A stretch of DNA of 64,000 nt, taken from contig NZ_KB913037.1 of NCBI RefSeq assembly GCF_000384295.1, positions 3,768,649-3,832,648 on the forward strand. The letters are read 5' to 3'. A model generated the notes under the pieces. That model was not told the DNA's origin and searched no databases. It worked only from the letters and a program-made list of their open reading frames with translations. Shown here piece after piece: positions 1-8,755 of this stretch (position 1 is its first letter; each line of letters opens with the position of its first letter). This DNA is from Amycolatopsis balhimycina FH 1894 (lineage in GTDB: Bacteria > Actinomycetota > Actinomycetes > Mycobacteriales > Pseudonocardiaceae). A program made the translations under genes and the position numbers.

Positions 1-64
1 TCGTGGCGGAAGCCACCACACGGAACGCACACAGAAACCGCCACCCCCAACGCAGCACACAACC

Positions 65-90
65 GCCGGCCGCGCACCAGTACGGCCGGC
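65..90. terminator. Hairpin downstream of manA
   Basis: An 8-bp perfect stem (GCCGGCCG at 65-72, CGGCCGGC at 83-90) with a 10-nt loop lies 30 nt past the manA stop. No T-tract follows, so it is a GC-hairpin terminator candidate only. Nothing else is recognisable in 1-119. Confidence 0.4.
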
Positions 91-119
91 CCGGCAGCTG
101 ATCGATCTGCCGCGGCTGG

Positions 120-1352
120 TCAGTCGCAGGTACCCGCCGTGGCGCGGAAGAGCTGGGAGCGCGCGCCGCCCCGGGCGCGGATCTTCACCGGCGGGTCCGC
201 CGCCGGCAGCCACACCGACTGGCCGCGGCGCAGCTCGACCTGCTCGCCGTCGTCCGCCGTCACCAGCAGGGCGCCCGCCGTGCACAGCAGGATCTGCGGG
301 CCCACGCTGTCCACGGAAATCTCGTCGTCCTGGCCCTCGGCCCACTCGACCCGCGACAGCTCGAACTCCGGCGCGTCCGTGCGGTACACCGCCATCCGGT
401 CACCGACGTCACCGCACTGCACCGGCATCTCGCCGCACGCGAAGTCCACCACCCGCAGCAGCTCCGGCACGTCCACGTGCTTCGGCGTCAGGCCGCAGCG
501 CAGGATGTTGTCCGAGTTCGCCAGGATCTCCACGGCGGTGCCGTGCAGGTACAGGTGCAGGTTGCCGGCCGGCAGGTAGATCGCCTCGCCCGCGCGCAGC
601 GTCAGGCGGTTCAGCAGCAGCGCCGCCAGCACGCCCGCGTCCCGCGGGTGTGCCTCGCCCAGCTCCAGGATCGTCCGGCACTCGGCCGCGAACTCGCCGT
701 GTTCCTGGACGTGCCGGATGCAGGCGTCCAGCACCTCCGGCAACAGGGCGTCCAGCGACGGCTGCGGCAGCGTGATCCACGTCGTGAACAGCGCCCGCAG
801 CCCCGACGGGTCCGGCTGCGCCTCGATCAGCCCGGTGTACTTCGCCAGCCCCGGCGTCTCGATCGCCTTGAGCAGCTTGACCGTGCGGTCCGGCGCCCGG
901 AACCCCGCCAGCGCGTGGAACTCCGTCAACGCGCAGACCAGCTCGGGCTTCGCCGTCGGGTCCGGGTAGTTGCGGTTCGACGCGTCCCGCGGGATGCCCA
1001 GCCGCTCCTCACGGGCGTGCCCCTCCGCCGCCTGCGCCGCCGACGGGTGCGCCTGCATCGACAGGGGCTCCTCCGCCGCGAGGATCTTCAGCAGGAACGG
1101 TAGCCGCCCACCCCACCGCGTCGCGCACCGCTCGCCGAGCTGCGTCACCGGGTCGGCGTCCACCAGTTCCAGCAGGCTCCGCTCGGTCCCGTCCGGGCCG
1201 ATGACGTGGGAAGGGTCACCCGGGTGGGCGCCCATCCACAGCTCGGCCTCGGGGTGCGGCGCGGGTACCGGACGGCCCAGCAGCTCGGGGATCGCCGTTC
1301 GCGATCCCCAGGCGTAGGGCCGCACCGCGTTGCGCAGCAGCTCCACTGTCAC
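120..1352 (-). CDS. manA: Mannose-6-phosphate isomerase, class I
   Basis: Interconverts fructose-6-phosphate and mannose-6-phosphate in the cytoplasm, the entry to GDP-mannose and mannosylated glycolipids. The 410 residues fit the cupin-type class I family. Zinc-site residues are visible as SMQAHPS (Q100, H102), KPEL (E137) and the later GNLHLYLHG segment. The start is GTG (VTVELLRN) after an AG-rich stretch. It is the last gene of a mannose block transcribed with the SIS protein (1401-2495) and manB, the order known around Rv3255c-Rv3257c. No missing residues or frameshift are seen. Confidence 0.95.
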   Translation of the reverse strand: MTVELLRNAVRPYAWGSRTAIPELLGRPVPAPHPEAELWMGAHPGDPSHVIGPDGTERSLLELVDADPVTQLGERCATRWGGRLPFLLKILAAEEPLSMQAHPSAAQAAEGHAREERLGIPRDASNRNYPDPTAKPELVCALTEFHALAGFRAPDRTVKLLKAIETPGLAKYTGLIEAQPDPSGLRALFTTWITLPQPSLDALLPEVLDACIRHVQEHGEFAAECRTILELGEAHPRDAGVLAALLLNRLTLRAGEAIYLPAGNLHLYLHGTAVEILANSDNILRCGLTPKHVDVPELLRVVDFACGEMPVQCGDVGDRMAVYRTDAPEFELSRVEWAEGQDDEISVDSVGPQILLCTAGALLVTADDGEQVELRRGQSVWLPAADPPVKIRARGGARSQLFRATAGTCD

Positions 1353-1370
1353 CTCAACTCCACTCCTTCG

Positions 1371-1390
1371 GCACCGGCCACGGCCGGTGC
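1371..1390. terminator. Intercistronic hairpin between SIS gene and manA
   Basis: GCACCGGC (1371-1378) pairs with GCCGGTGC (1383-1390) around a 4-nt loop in the 48-nt gap upstream of manA. It may cause partial termination or RNA processing; no T-run follows. Confidence 0.35.
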
Positions 1391-1400
1391 TCGGCGGGTC

Positions 1401-2495
1401 TCACGCCGTCGCGGGCGCGAAGCGACCCGCGCCGCCGATGCTGCCCGCCGCCAGCCCGAGATAGACCGCCGCCAGTTCGAACCGCAGTGCCAGCACCGCG
1501 GCCCGCACGATTTCGTCGGCCTCGATCTCCTCGGCAGGGGCGATGACGTCCGCACCCGGCAGCAGATCCTCGGCCTGGTAGCGCGCCGCGTCCGTCGCCG
1601 GACCGGTCCGCACCGAGAGGAGCAGCACCCGGGTGGGGATGTCACCAGAGGGATCGTCCGGATCGGCGAAGATGTCACGCTCCCGGCCCCCCGATTGCGC
1701 TGCCCGCCGCAATGCGGGGCGCGCCAGGGCCTGACGATAGTCCTCGACGTCGCACACCGTGGCCGCGTGGGCCGCGAACGCGTGCGCAGCGTGTTCGCCG
1801 ACGGCCACCGCGACCGGGTCCAGCCCCCACAGCAGCGGCACGTGGTCGGCGACCCGCAGGGCGAGCGCCTTGGCCGGGTTCTCGAACGAGTCCCGGGCCA
1901 GGTAGTCCTTCTCGGCTTCGAGGTCCAGCTGGTCGGCGAGCAACTCGACGTCGGAGATCAGCAGACCCAGCGCGTTGGCGGTGAGCAGCCCGGCGGCCAG
2001 GCCGCGCGGGAACGCCAGCTCCGGCGGCACCGGGATGCGCGGCGCCAGCAGCAGGCCCTTGCCCGCCACGGCGGCCGCCACCGGCCCTTCGGACGGCGCC
2101 GACAGCACCACCGATGCGCCGTAGCGCGCGGCGCGCTCCAGAGACGCGGCGAGCTCGCGGTCACCGGGGTCGTCGGTGTGCGCGAACACGACGTCGAGCG
2201 CGCCGATCCAGCTCGGCACCACCTCGGCGACGACCACCGGGACCGGGCACGACGGCGCGAGCAGGGCGGCCAGCAGCCGCGTGAGCGTACGGCTCACCCC
2301 CGGCCGGTCGATCAGCACGACGGCGCGCGGGCGGCCCATGTCGAGCCGCTCGGACAGCCCCAGCTCCGCGGCCAGCTCGGCGGCCGCCCGTACCTGGGCG
2401 CCGGCCATCGCGGCGGCACGGAGCAACCCCGCGCTGTCGGCCTCGGCCAGCCGCGCGGGATCGTCGAGCAGCGAGTCGTCAAGCACTGTCGGCAT
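1401..2495 (-). CDS. SIS-domain sugar-phosphate protein (TobH/Rv3256c-like)
   Basis: A 364-residue protein between manA and manB, matching the position of Rv3256c. Proteins at this place are related to bifunctional phosphoglucose/phosphomannose isomerases with two SIS folds, but enzymatic activity is not established. The ATG at 2495 (MPTVLDDSLLDD) was chosen. A longer frame reaches 2579, but its first 28 residues are Cys/Arg-rich and overlap the upstream Trm112 gene. With the chosen start the overlap is 17 nt, suggesting translational coupling. The sequence is Ala/Leu-rich with Rossmann-like hydrophobic strands (RAVVLIDRPG, VPVVVAEVVP). The exact reaction is inferred only from neighbours. Confidence 0.8.
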   Translation of the reverse strand: MPTVLDDSLLDDPARLAEADSAGLLRAAAMAGAQVRAAAELAAELGLSERLDMGRPRAVVLIDRPGVSRTLTRLLAALLAPSCPVPVVVAEVVPSWIGALDVVFAHTDDPGDRELAASLERAARYGASVVLSAPSEGPVAAAVAGKGLLLAPRIPVPPELAFPRGLAAGLLTANALGLLISDVELLADQLDLEAEKDYLARDSFENPAKALALRVADHVPLLWGLDPVAVAVGEHAAHAFAAHAATVCDVEDYRQALARPALRRAAQSGGRERDIFADPDDPSGDIPTRVLLLSVRTGPATDAARYQAEDLLPGADVIAPAEEIEADEIVRAAVLALRFELAAVYLGLAAGSIGGAGRFAPATA

Positions 2496-2700
2496 CGGTT
2501 TTTCCGTGGTCCCCGGGCAACGTCGCCTCGTCGAGGAGCAGCACCGGGATCCCATCACGGACGGGGTACACGCGACCACATTCGGTGCAGGTCAAGGCGT
2601 CGGCCTCGGGGTCGTCCGGCGCGCCCGGCCGAAGGGGGGCGTGATCGGGCGACGGGCACGCCAAGATCTCGAGGAGCTGGGCGTCGAGCGTGAAGGCCAT
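2479..2700 (-). CDS. Trm112 family protein
   Basis: A 73-residue protein of the Trm112/YcaR zinc-ribbon-like family. LEILACPSPD near the N-terminus and LTCTECGRVYPVRDGIPVLL in the middle are the family signature. Only one Cys of the first knuckle is kept (CPSPDH), while the second, CTEC, is intact. In other organisms Trm112 proteins activate methyltransferases; in actinobacteria they often sit beside manB and the SIS gene, as here. It overlaps the SIS gene by 17 nt and is probably co-transcribed with it. Its partner protein cannot be told from sequence. Confidence 0.85.
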   Translation of the reverse strand: MAFTLDAQLLEILACPSPDHAPLRPGAPDDPEADALTCTECGRVYPVRDGIPVLLLDEATLPGDHGKTDADSA

Positions 2701-2784
2701 GGTTCCTCCATACCACGCGGCGAGGTGTGATGAAGGGCACTTCAGGACACAGTTCGTCCTGGCCGCCCCTCATCGGTGGACGGG

Positions 2785-4140
2785 TCAGCTGCGGATGAGC
2801 GCGAGTACTTCGTCCACCAGCCCTCGCACGGCGTCGGTGTTCGCGGCCTCGACGTTCAGCCGGAGCAGTGGTTCGGTGTTCGACGGGCGCAGGTTGAACC
2901 AGGCGCCGCCCGGCAGCTGCACGGTGAGGCCGTCCAGCTCGTCGATCTCGACGCCGGTACGGGCACCGAAGGCGTCCTTGACGGCCATCATCTTCGCGAC
3001 CTGGTCGTCGACTGTGGAGTTGATCTCACCCGAAGCCGCATAGCGCGAGTACGCGCTGGTCAGCTCCGACAGCGGGCCGTTCTGCTCGCCGAGCGCGGCG
3101 AGGACGTGCAGCGCCGCCAGCATGCCGGTGTCGGCACGCCAGAAGTCGCGGAAGTAGTAGTGCGCGGAGTGCTCGCCGCCGAAGATGGCGCCGGTGCGGG
3201 CCATCTCGGCCTTGATGAACGAGTGGCCGACGCGGGTGCGGACCGGCTTGCCGCCGTGCTCGGAGACGATCTCCGGCACACCCTTGGACGTGATCAGGTT
3301 GTGGATGATCGTGCCGCCGGGGTCCTTCGCCAGCTCGCGGACGGCGACCAGCGCGGTGATCGCGCTCGGCGAAACCGGCTCGCCGCGCTCGTCGACGATG
3401 AAGCAGCGGTCGGCGTCGCCGTCGAAGGCGACCCCGGCGTCCGCGCCGACCTCGCGCACCTTCGCCTGCAGGTCGACGATGTTCGCCGGGTCGAGCGGGT
3501 TGGCCTCGTGGTTCGGGAAGCTGCCGTCGAGCTCGAAGTACATCGGCACGACCTCGATCGGAAGCCCGGCGAACACGGTCGGAACCGTGTGCCCGCCCAT
3601 GCCGTTGCCGGCGTCGACGACGATCTTCAGCGGACGGCTGCCGGACAGGTCGACGAGGTTGTTCAGGTAGGCCGCGTAGCCGGCGAGGACGTCCCGCTCG
3701 GTCACCGAGCCGCGCTGGCCCTCGAACCCGGGCACGCCCTGCTCGACGGTGTCGCGGATCTCGGCGAGCCCGGTGTCCTGGCCGACCGGGGACGCGCCGG
3801 CGCGGCACAGCTTGATGCCGTTGTACTTGGCCGGGTTGTGGCTGGCGGTGAACATCGCGCCCGGCATGTTCAGCGAGCCCGACGCGAAGTACAGCTGGTC
3901 GGTGCTGGCCAGCCCGATGCTCACGACGTCGAGGCCCTGCGAGGTGACGCCCTCGGCGAACGCCGCGGACAGGGCCGGCGACGAGTCGCGCATGTCGTGG
4001 CCGATCACCACCGACGGCGCCTCCGGCTTGATGAGCAGGGCGAACGCCGCGCCGAAGTCGCGGACGAGGTCCGCATCGAGCTGCTCGCCGACCACGCCGC
4101 GAATGTCGTAGGCCTTAACGATGCTCGAAAGGTCTGGCAC
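2785..4140 (-). CDS. manB: Phosphomannomutase/phosphoglucomutase
   Basis: Converts mannose-6-phosphate to mannose-1-phosphate (and possibly glucose-6-phosphate to glucose-1-phosphate), supplying GDP-mannose. All four loops of the alpha-D-phosphohexomutase superfamily are present: the phosphoserine loop TASHNPAKYNG, the metal loop DGDADRCF, the sugar-binding loop GEHSAHYYFRD and the phosphate-binding loop RPSNTEPLLRL near the C-terminus. Length 451 is usual. The start ATG reads MPDLSSIVKAYDIRG. It heads the minus-strand run manB, Trm112, SIS, manA. An 84-nt gap separates it from the Trm112 gene, so that gene may have its own promoter. Confidence 0.95.
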   Translation of the reverse strand: MPDLSSIVKAYDIRGVVGEQLDADLVRDFGAAFALLIKPEAPSVVIGHDMRDSSPALSAAFAEGVTSQGLDVVSIGLASTDQLYFASGSLNMPGAMFTASHNPAKYNGIKLCRAGASPVGQDTGLAEIRDTVEQGVPGFEGQRGSVTERDVLAGYAAYLNNLVDLSGSRPLKIVVDAGNGMGGHTVPTVFAGLPIEVVPMYFELDGSFPNHEANPLDPANIVDLQAKVREVGADAGVAFDGDADRCFIVDERGEPVSPSAITALVAVRELAKDPGGTIIHNLITSKGVPEIVSEHGGKPVRTRVGHSFIKAEMARTGAIFGGEHSAHYYFRDFWRADTGMLAALHVLAALGEQNGPLSELTSAYSRYAASGEINSTVDDQVAKMMAVKDAFGARTGVEIDELDGLTVQLPGGAWFNLRPSNTEPLLRLNVEAANTDAVRGLVDEVLALIRS

Positions 4141-4219
4141 GCCGTCTCCCGCGAATAGTCGTCCTGGCGCCCGCTGCGCCGCGCGGAAAGCCTACCGGCG
4201 GTGTGAGCGGGTTACGCGT

Positions 4220-4573
4220 TCAGGCGCGGCCCGGCAGCACCCGCAGGTGGCCGCGGCGCCCGGACGGGCCCTCCGGCTCGGGAGCGGGCGCGGGTTTCCC
4301 GGGGCGGCCGGCCTCGCGTACGGCCTCGGCCAGCGCGGTCAGCTCGTCGGCCGACGGGTCCGGTGCGGCGAAGGCGCCTTCGTGCCGGACGACTTCCCAG
4401 CCCTTGGGGACGGTCAGCCGCAGCGCGTGTGCTTCGCAGAGGTCGTACGAATGCGGCTCGGAGGCGGTGGCCAGCGGGCCGACGACGGCGGTGGAGTCAC
4501 TGTAGGCATACGTCAGCGTGGCCACTGCTGGCTCGAGACAGCCAGTACGCGAACACTTCCGTACGCTCCGCAC
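4220..4573 (-). CDS. DUF3499 family protein
   Basis: A conserved actinobacterial protein of unknown function (Rv3258c-like). It has the family's Cys-containing N-terminus RKCSRTGCLEPA and the motif ADSTAVVGPLA-like YSDSTAVVGPLA, then YDLCEAHALRLTVP, where C and H could bind a metal. I chose the GTG at 4573 (VRSVRKCSRTGC). It matches the usual start of the family and lies 8 nt after a -10 hexamer TATCGT (4582-4587 on this strand), so the mRNA is probably leaderless. A GTG at 4618 would add 15 poorly conserved residues and run into the divergent promoter. The C-terminal 35 residues are Pro/Gly-rich and look unstructured. Confidence 0.85.
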   Translation of the reverse strand: MRSVRKCSRTGCLEPAVATLTYAYSDSTAVVGPLATASEPHSYDLCEAHALRLTVPKGWEVVRHEGAFAAPDPSADELTALAEAVREAGRPGKPAPAPEPEGPSGRRGHLRVLPGRA

Positions 4574-4581
4574 GAGTCGAA

Positions 4582-4587
4582 ACGATA
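4582..4587 (-). promoter_or_regulatory. -10 hexamer of leaderless DUF3499 gene
   Basis: TATCGT on the minus strand, followed by 8 nt and the GTG at 4573. It fits the actinobacterial TAnnnT -10. It is half of a divergent promoter pair with 4641-4646. Confidence 0.5.
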
Positions 4588-4640
4588 GCGCGTCGCCGCA
4601 AGGTCGGAGGAGCGACACGCGCTGCGACCCGCCGACCGCA

Positions 4641-4646
4641 TAGACT
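4641..4646 (+). promoter_or_regulatory. -10 hexamer of leaderless zincin-like gene
   Basis: TAGACT is followed by exactly 6 nt and the GTG at 4653, which puts the transcription start on the start codon. No clear -35 is seen. Confidence 0.55.
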
Positions 4647-4652
4647 TCCGGA

Positions 4653-5117
4653 GTGGCGACGGCTCGTGATTACCGACAGCGGCGGCGCTCGCGACGGGAC
4701 CGGCACGGCCGGGGCCTGCGCGGGACGCTGTATCCGGCGACCCTGCCCGCCGCCGCGAGCCGCGCGGAACGGTTCGACGCCCTGGTGCTCGACGCGCTGG
4801 AGCCGATCGAGGCCCGCTGGCGCCACGAGCTGACGAAGCTCGACGTGGCGGTCGACGACGTGCCGGAGGTCCGCGAAAACGGCAACACCCCGGCGGACGG
4901 TGTCCTGCACGACGGCGCGGTGCCGCTGTCGCGGCTGGTCCCCGCGGGCGTCGACCGCACGGGCCTGCCGACGCGGGCCCGGATCGTCCTCTACCGGCGG
5001 CCGCTGGAGGCGCGGGCGAAGGACCCGTCGGAGCTGGCCGAACTGGTGCACGACGTGCTGGTGGAGCAGGTCGCGGGCTACCTCGGCGTGGAACCGGACG
5101 TCATCGAAGGCGAGTAG
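4653..5117 (+). CDS. Metallopeptidase-family (zincin-1-like) protein, degenerate active site
   Basis: A 154-residue protein in the place of Rv3259, divergent from the DUF3499 gene. The C-terminal half (ARIVLYRRPLEARA ... LAELVHDVLVEQVAGYLG) aligns with the small zincin-1 metallopeptidases. Their HExxH motif reads HDVLV here, so the catalytic Glu and the second zinc His are not in place. The Arg-rich N-terminus (YRQRRRSRRDRHGRG) looks disordered. Zinc-dependent peptidase activity is therefore doubtful and a binding or scaffold role is possible. The GTG start is fixed by the -10 hexamer 6 nt upstream. Confidence 0.8.
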   Translation: MATARDYRQRRRSRRDRHGRGLRGTLYPATLPAAASRAERFDALVLDALEPIEARWRHELTKLDVAVDDVPEVRENGNTPADGVLHDGAVPLSRLVPAGVDRTGLPTRARIVLYRRPLEARAKDPSELAELVHDVLVEQVAGYLGVEPDVIEGE

Positions 5118-5127
5118 CGCGACCGGA

Positions 5128-5178
5128 TGTCGTGAACGACTCGTTCATGACATCCGACGACATGAACGAGTCGTTCAT
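5128..5178. repeat. Paired TGAACGA-TCGTTCA palindromes
   Basis: TGAACGACTCGTTCA (about 5133-5147) and TGAACGAGTCGTTCA (about 5163-5177) are each near-palindromic and are reverse complements of each other, so either can fold alone or they can form one long stem. They lie between the convergent ends at 5117 and 5185 and may act as a bidirectional terminator. Confidence 0.55.
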
Positions 5179-5184
5179 GGCGGT

Positions 5185-8100
5185 TCAGGGGCGCCGCCGG
5201 GCCGGGACCGCCGTCAGGAGCGTGAACAGCACCGCCGCCAGCTGGGCCAGCAGCAGCAGGTTCCGTTCCGTGCCCGGGTACTCGACCGTCACCTCCGACG
5301 ACGTCGGCGGCACCGACACCGCCACCTGGTGGCCCCACGCCGGCACGATCGGCACGCTCTTGCCGCCCACCGAAGCCTTCCAGCCCGCCTCCTGCTCCGC
5401 GGCCAGCACCAGCAGCCGCCCGGTGGGGCCGTCCGACACGCGCACCCGGACGTCCGGCAGGCTCGCCCGCACCGGTGCCACGCCCGGCGCGTTGCCCGGC
5501 GCGCCGCCGCCCGTGACCGCCGCCTTCGCCTGCTCCGGCGAGATCAAGATCACCTGACCGGCCGGGGGCAGCAGGCGCAGCACGCCGCGGCCGTCCGACG
5601 TCGGGGCGGCCACCGAAACCATGTCCTTCGCGAGCGGCAGGTACACCTGCGGGTCGACGCCCGGCGGCAGCACCACGTACTGCACGCCGGCCACGGCGGC
5701 CGAAGCGAACCCGCGCTGGACGGCCGCCGCGTCACCCTGGCCGAGGTCCCGGCGCCACGAAGCCAGCCGGGTGGGCGTTCCGGGCGTCGGGGCCAGCTCG
5801 TCGTCGCCGTAGTGGGGCAGGCGGCCCCCGGACTGGCGGGTCGCGTCGGGTGCCAGGTCGAGCACCGACCGGCCGGACGCGGCCAGCTCGGCCGCCACCT
5901 CCGGCGCGAGCGAAGGCCGGTCACCCGCGCGAAGAGGTCCCTGGGAGCCGACGACCACCGCACCGGCCGCCAAGGCGAGGAACACCACGACCCCGGCGAC
6001 CGCGAACACCTTCGGCAGCCACGTCGCCGGGATCCCGGCCGAGCCGCCGCGGTGCCACGAACCCAGCACGACCCACAGCAGCCCCGCGCCGACGATCAGC
6101 AGCGGCACGCCCGCGTAGCCGTGCGCCGCGGTGCCGCCCTGCATCGGCGTCGCGGTCACCAGCCGCACCAGGACCAGCCCGCCCGCGCCCAGCGCGGCCA
6201 GCGCGAGCCCGCCCGCGGCGAGTTTCGTCGGCCGCACGACCAGCGCCACCAGCGCCGCGGCGATCACGGCCACCCCGATCGGCCAGGCGCCCGGCCCGCC
6301 CGGGTCGAGCCCGGCCAGATCGGTGCCGGAAACCGCCGAAGCCGCGCCGCCCAGGCCCTGCACCAGCAGTTCCGGGTGCCGCAGCAGCACGGTCGGCCAC
6401 GGCAGCACCAGCGCCAGTGGCAGCAGCACCACGATGCCGACCGACGCGATCCGCCGCGCCAGCCCGGTCGGCGCGGGCAGCACGACGAAGCCGATCAGCA
6501 GCCCGGCCAGCGCGAGGCCGTGCGCGAGCGGGGAGAACGCGCCGAGCAGCGCGACGCCGAACGCCGACAGCGCGGACACGTGCAGCCAGCGCGTGTCCGC
6601 GTGCGTGAGCAGCCCGGCGATACCCGCGGCCACCAGCGGCAGCACGAGGTGCACCACGACGACGTCGAGGCGGCCCTGGGCCACCCCGGCGGTCGCGGCC
6701 GGCAGCAGCGCGTAGGTCGCGGCGACGACAGCGCGTACCCAGCGACGCACGCGAAGCCGCCGCGTCGCCGCATACGCGCTCAGCGCGGAGAGGGGAATGT
6801 CGCCGAGGAGCAGCACGGCGACCAGCGCCGCCGGACCGCCGATCGGGGCGAACGCCGCGCCGAGCGTGCCGAGCACCGGCAGCGTCGCCGACGCGGGGGC
6901 GCCGGTGCCGCCCGCGATCGCGTGCCACGGCGTGAGGTAGGACGACCAGATCTCCCCCAGCCCGCCGACGGGGAGCAGCTTGCCGCCGAAGAGGTCGAGG
7001 CCGAGCCGGGCCCGGTTGACGACCAGCCCGAGCGCGGTCATCACGACGAGCAGCACCACCGGCGGCGCGAAGATCGTGGCCGCGAGCACGCGACGGCGGT
7101 TCACCTCGACGAAGACGAGTTCGGGCTCCGGCGCCGCTTCGGGCTCTCCGGCTTCGAGCGTCTCTTCGGCAACCGGTGCCGGGGTTTCCGGCAGCGCGAC
7201 GGCGACGAGCGTGCCCGGCCGGCGCAGCCCGGACCCGCGTGAGCTGAGCCCGCGCAGGGCGCCCGCGGGCAGCGCGTCCGGCCCGACGGGACGGTTCTCG
7301 CGGGCATCGAGCGCCTCCGGCGTCACCCACGCCGATTCGGTTTCGACGGTCTCGGGCACCCGGCCGAGCGCGACGTCGTTCTCGACGCCGCGGCGCACCA
7401 GGCCGATGACGCCGGCGCGGACGGCGTTGCGCAACCGCGTCCAGCGGCCGGTGAAGAGCCCGCGAACCGTGCCCGGCCGCGGATTCCGCCGTCGATGGGC
7501 CCGCGCGGCACGCAATCGGCCGCGTCCACTGAGGAGGTACGCGGCGGCGGCGAACTCGGCCCGCGCTTCCCCGGTGCGGCGCAGCAGGACGAAGGCCAGC
7601 GCGCGCAGCACCGACAGGAGCGGGAGCCGGATCATGCCCAGCCAGAAGGAAAACGGCGAGCAGTTCACCAGGAACACCCGCAGCCCGTGGGCGCGGTTCG
7701 CGGTGGGCAGGGGCCCGGCGACCGCGTCCGCCGTCCGGCGACCGGTGGTGAGGGCACGCGCGTGCCGCACCCGCGCGGCCGGCACGGACAGGACGATGCC
7801 GCCGGCGGCGTTCGCGCGCCAGCCGAAGTCGAGATCTTCGCGCAGCAACGGGAAATCCGGGTCGAACCCGCCGAGGGCGTCCCAGGTGTCGCGGCGCACG
7901 AGCGAGCCCGCGCTGGGTACGGCGAGCACCTTCAGCGGGTCCTCCCCGGTCGCGGCGACCTGCTGGCGGTGTCCCGAGGCGTCGGTGGACAGGCCGGCTT
8001 CGACGATCAGCCGCGGATCCGTCCAGTCGAGCCCGAGCGCGCCGAGCACGGTCGCCGACGGCGTCTTGGTGGCGACGTCCAGCAGTTCCGCGAGGCAGTC

Positions 8101-8463
8101 CGGCTCGGGCGCGCAGTCGTCGTGCAGCAGCCACAGCCACGAACCCGGGTCGTCGCCCCACCGCTCGGCGGCGTGCTCGACGGCTTCGGCGACCGCGGCG
8201 GCGAAGCCGGCATCACTCGAAAGCGTGACAACACCGGAAAGCACGGGGGCCGAGCCGGGACCGGGATCCTCGGCCGCTTCGGCGAGCAGCCGCGGGGTCG
8301 CGTCGGTGGAACCGGTGTCCACGGCGAGGACGTGCCGGGGCCGGACAGTGCTGCGGCGCAACGCGGAAAGCGCCAGCGGCAGCCAGTTTTCGCCGTTGTG
8401 ACAGACCACAATGGCCAGAACGGGGGCGGTGCGCAGGGCGGGCGGCGCGGCGGTGCGGGGCAA
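5185..8463 (-). CDS. Large membrane glycosyltransferase family 2 protein
   Basis: A 1092-residue protein. The N-terminal ~300 residues are a GT-A glycosyltransferase: VLAIVVCHNGENWLPLALSAL, the nucleotide-binding VDTGSTDATP, a metal-binding LLHDDCAPEPD, and FDPDFPLLREDLDFGWR with the catalytic-type acidic residues. From about 270 onward there are many hydrophobic segments, with a long run of about ten membrane helices between roughly 460 and 840. A C-terminal hydrophilic, probably extracytoplasmic, domain (about 850-1060) and a last helix follow. It probably builds or transfers a cell-envelope glycan, which fits the mannose genes nearby, but donor and acceptor are unknown. It is a single gene with no partner on its strand. 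Confidence 0.85.
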   Translation of the reverse strand: MPRTAAPPALRTAPVLAIVVCHNGENWLPLALSALRRSTVRPRHVLAVDTGSTDATPRLLAEAAEDPGPGSAPVLSGVVTLSSDAGFAAAVAEAVEHAAERWGDDPGSWLWLLHDDCAPEPDCLAELLDVATKTPSATVLGALGLDWTDPRLIVEAGLSTDASGHRQQVAATGEDPLKVLAVPSAGSLVRRDTWDALGGFDPDFPLLREDLDFGWRANAAGGIVLSVPAARVRHARALTTGRRTADAVAGPLPTANRAHGLRVFLVNCSPFSFWLGMIRLPLLSVLRALAFVLLRRTGEARAEFAAAAYLLSGRGRLRAARAHRRRNPRPGTVRGLFTGRWTRLRNAVRAGVIGLVRRGVENDVALGRVPETVETESAWVTPEALDARENRPVGPDALPAGALRGLSSRGSGLRRPGTLVAVALPETPAPVAEETLEAGEPEAAPEPELVFVEVNRRRVLAATIFAPPVVLLVVMTALGLVVNRARLGLDLFGGKLLPVGGLGEIWSSYLTPWHAIAGGTGAPASATLPVLGTLGAAFAPIGGPAALVAVLLLGDIPLSALSAYAATRRLRVRRWVRAVVAATYALLPAATAGVAQGRLDVVVVHLVLPLVAAGIAGLLTHADTRWLHVSALSAFGVALLGAFSPLAHGLALAGLLIGFVVLPAPTGLARRIASVGIVVLLPLALVLPWPTVLLRHPELLVQGLGGAASAVSGTDLAGLDPGGPGAWPIGVAVIAAALVALVVRPTKLAAGGLALAALGAGGLVLVRLVTATPMQGGTAAHGYAGVPLLIVGAGLLWVVLGSWHRGGSAGIPATWLPKVFAVAGVVVFLALAAGAVVVGSQGPLRAGDRPSLAPEVAAELAASGRSVLDLAPDATRQSGGRLPHYGDDELAPTPGTPTRLASWRRDLGQGDAAAVQRGFASAAVAGVQYVVLPPGVDPQVYLPLAKDMVSVAAPTSDGRGVLRLLPPAGQVILISPEQAKAAVTGGGAPGNAPGVAPVRASLPDVRVRVSDGPTGRLLVLAAEQEAGWKASVGGKSVPIVPAWGHQVAVSVPPTSSEVTVEYPGTERNLLLLAQLAAVLFTLLTAVPARRRP

Positions 8464-8658
8464 CGAACGCTCCTGATCAGGCGGCAGTCGGTGCGGCCAC
8501 CCTACGGCCCCGGTCCGTCACCCGATGGTGAACCCACGCCGAGACTTCCCCAAAGGGAGATCGCCGGCGACGCAAGCATCACCGGCGATTTCCGCAGTTC
8601 CACTGTGCGGACGCGACGTAGACACGAGTTCAACGCGGACTCGACCACGCGCGGGGGT

Positions 8659-8703
8659 CCGGGGGCTTGCCCCCGGGCGGGGTCTGGGGGTTGCACCCCC
8701 AGA
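8659..8703. repeat. Double GC-rich hairpin upstream of the glycosyltransferase
   Basis: Two adjacent stems: CCGGGGG/CCCCCGG with loop CTTG (8659-8676), and TCTGGGGGT/ACCCCCAGA with loop TGC (8683-8703). They occupy the 8464-8755 gap and would terminate whiB transcription coming from the right. I recall this G/C-run element as common between genes in Amycolatopsis-type genomes. The rest of the gap shows no gene. Confidence 0.55.
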
Positions 8704-8755
8704 AGACGCTGAAACGAGCGAGCATGGTTCGCGCGTTCCGCGAACACACCTCTCC

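Noticed and set aside
2776..4158. Long plus-strand open frame opposite manB
   Set aside because: It mirrors the manB reading frame and has the Arg/Val/Gly-rich, low-complexity composition expected of an antisense frame in GC-rich DNA; manB has all catalytic motifs.
4900..7242. 780-codon plus-strand open frame opposite the glycosyltransferase
   Set aside because: Composition is Arg/His/Gln-rich without any domain, and it is fully antisense to a convincing gene.
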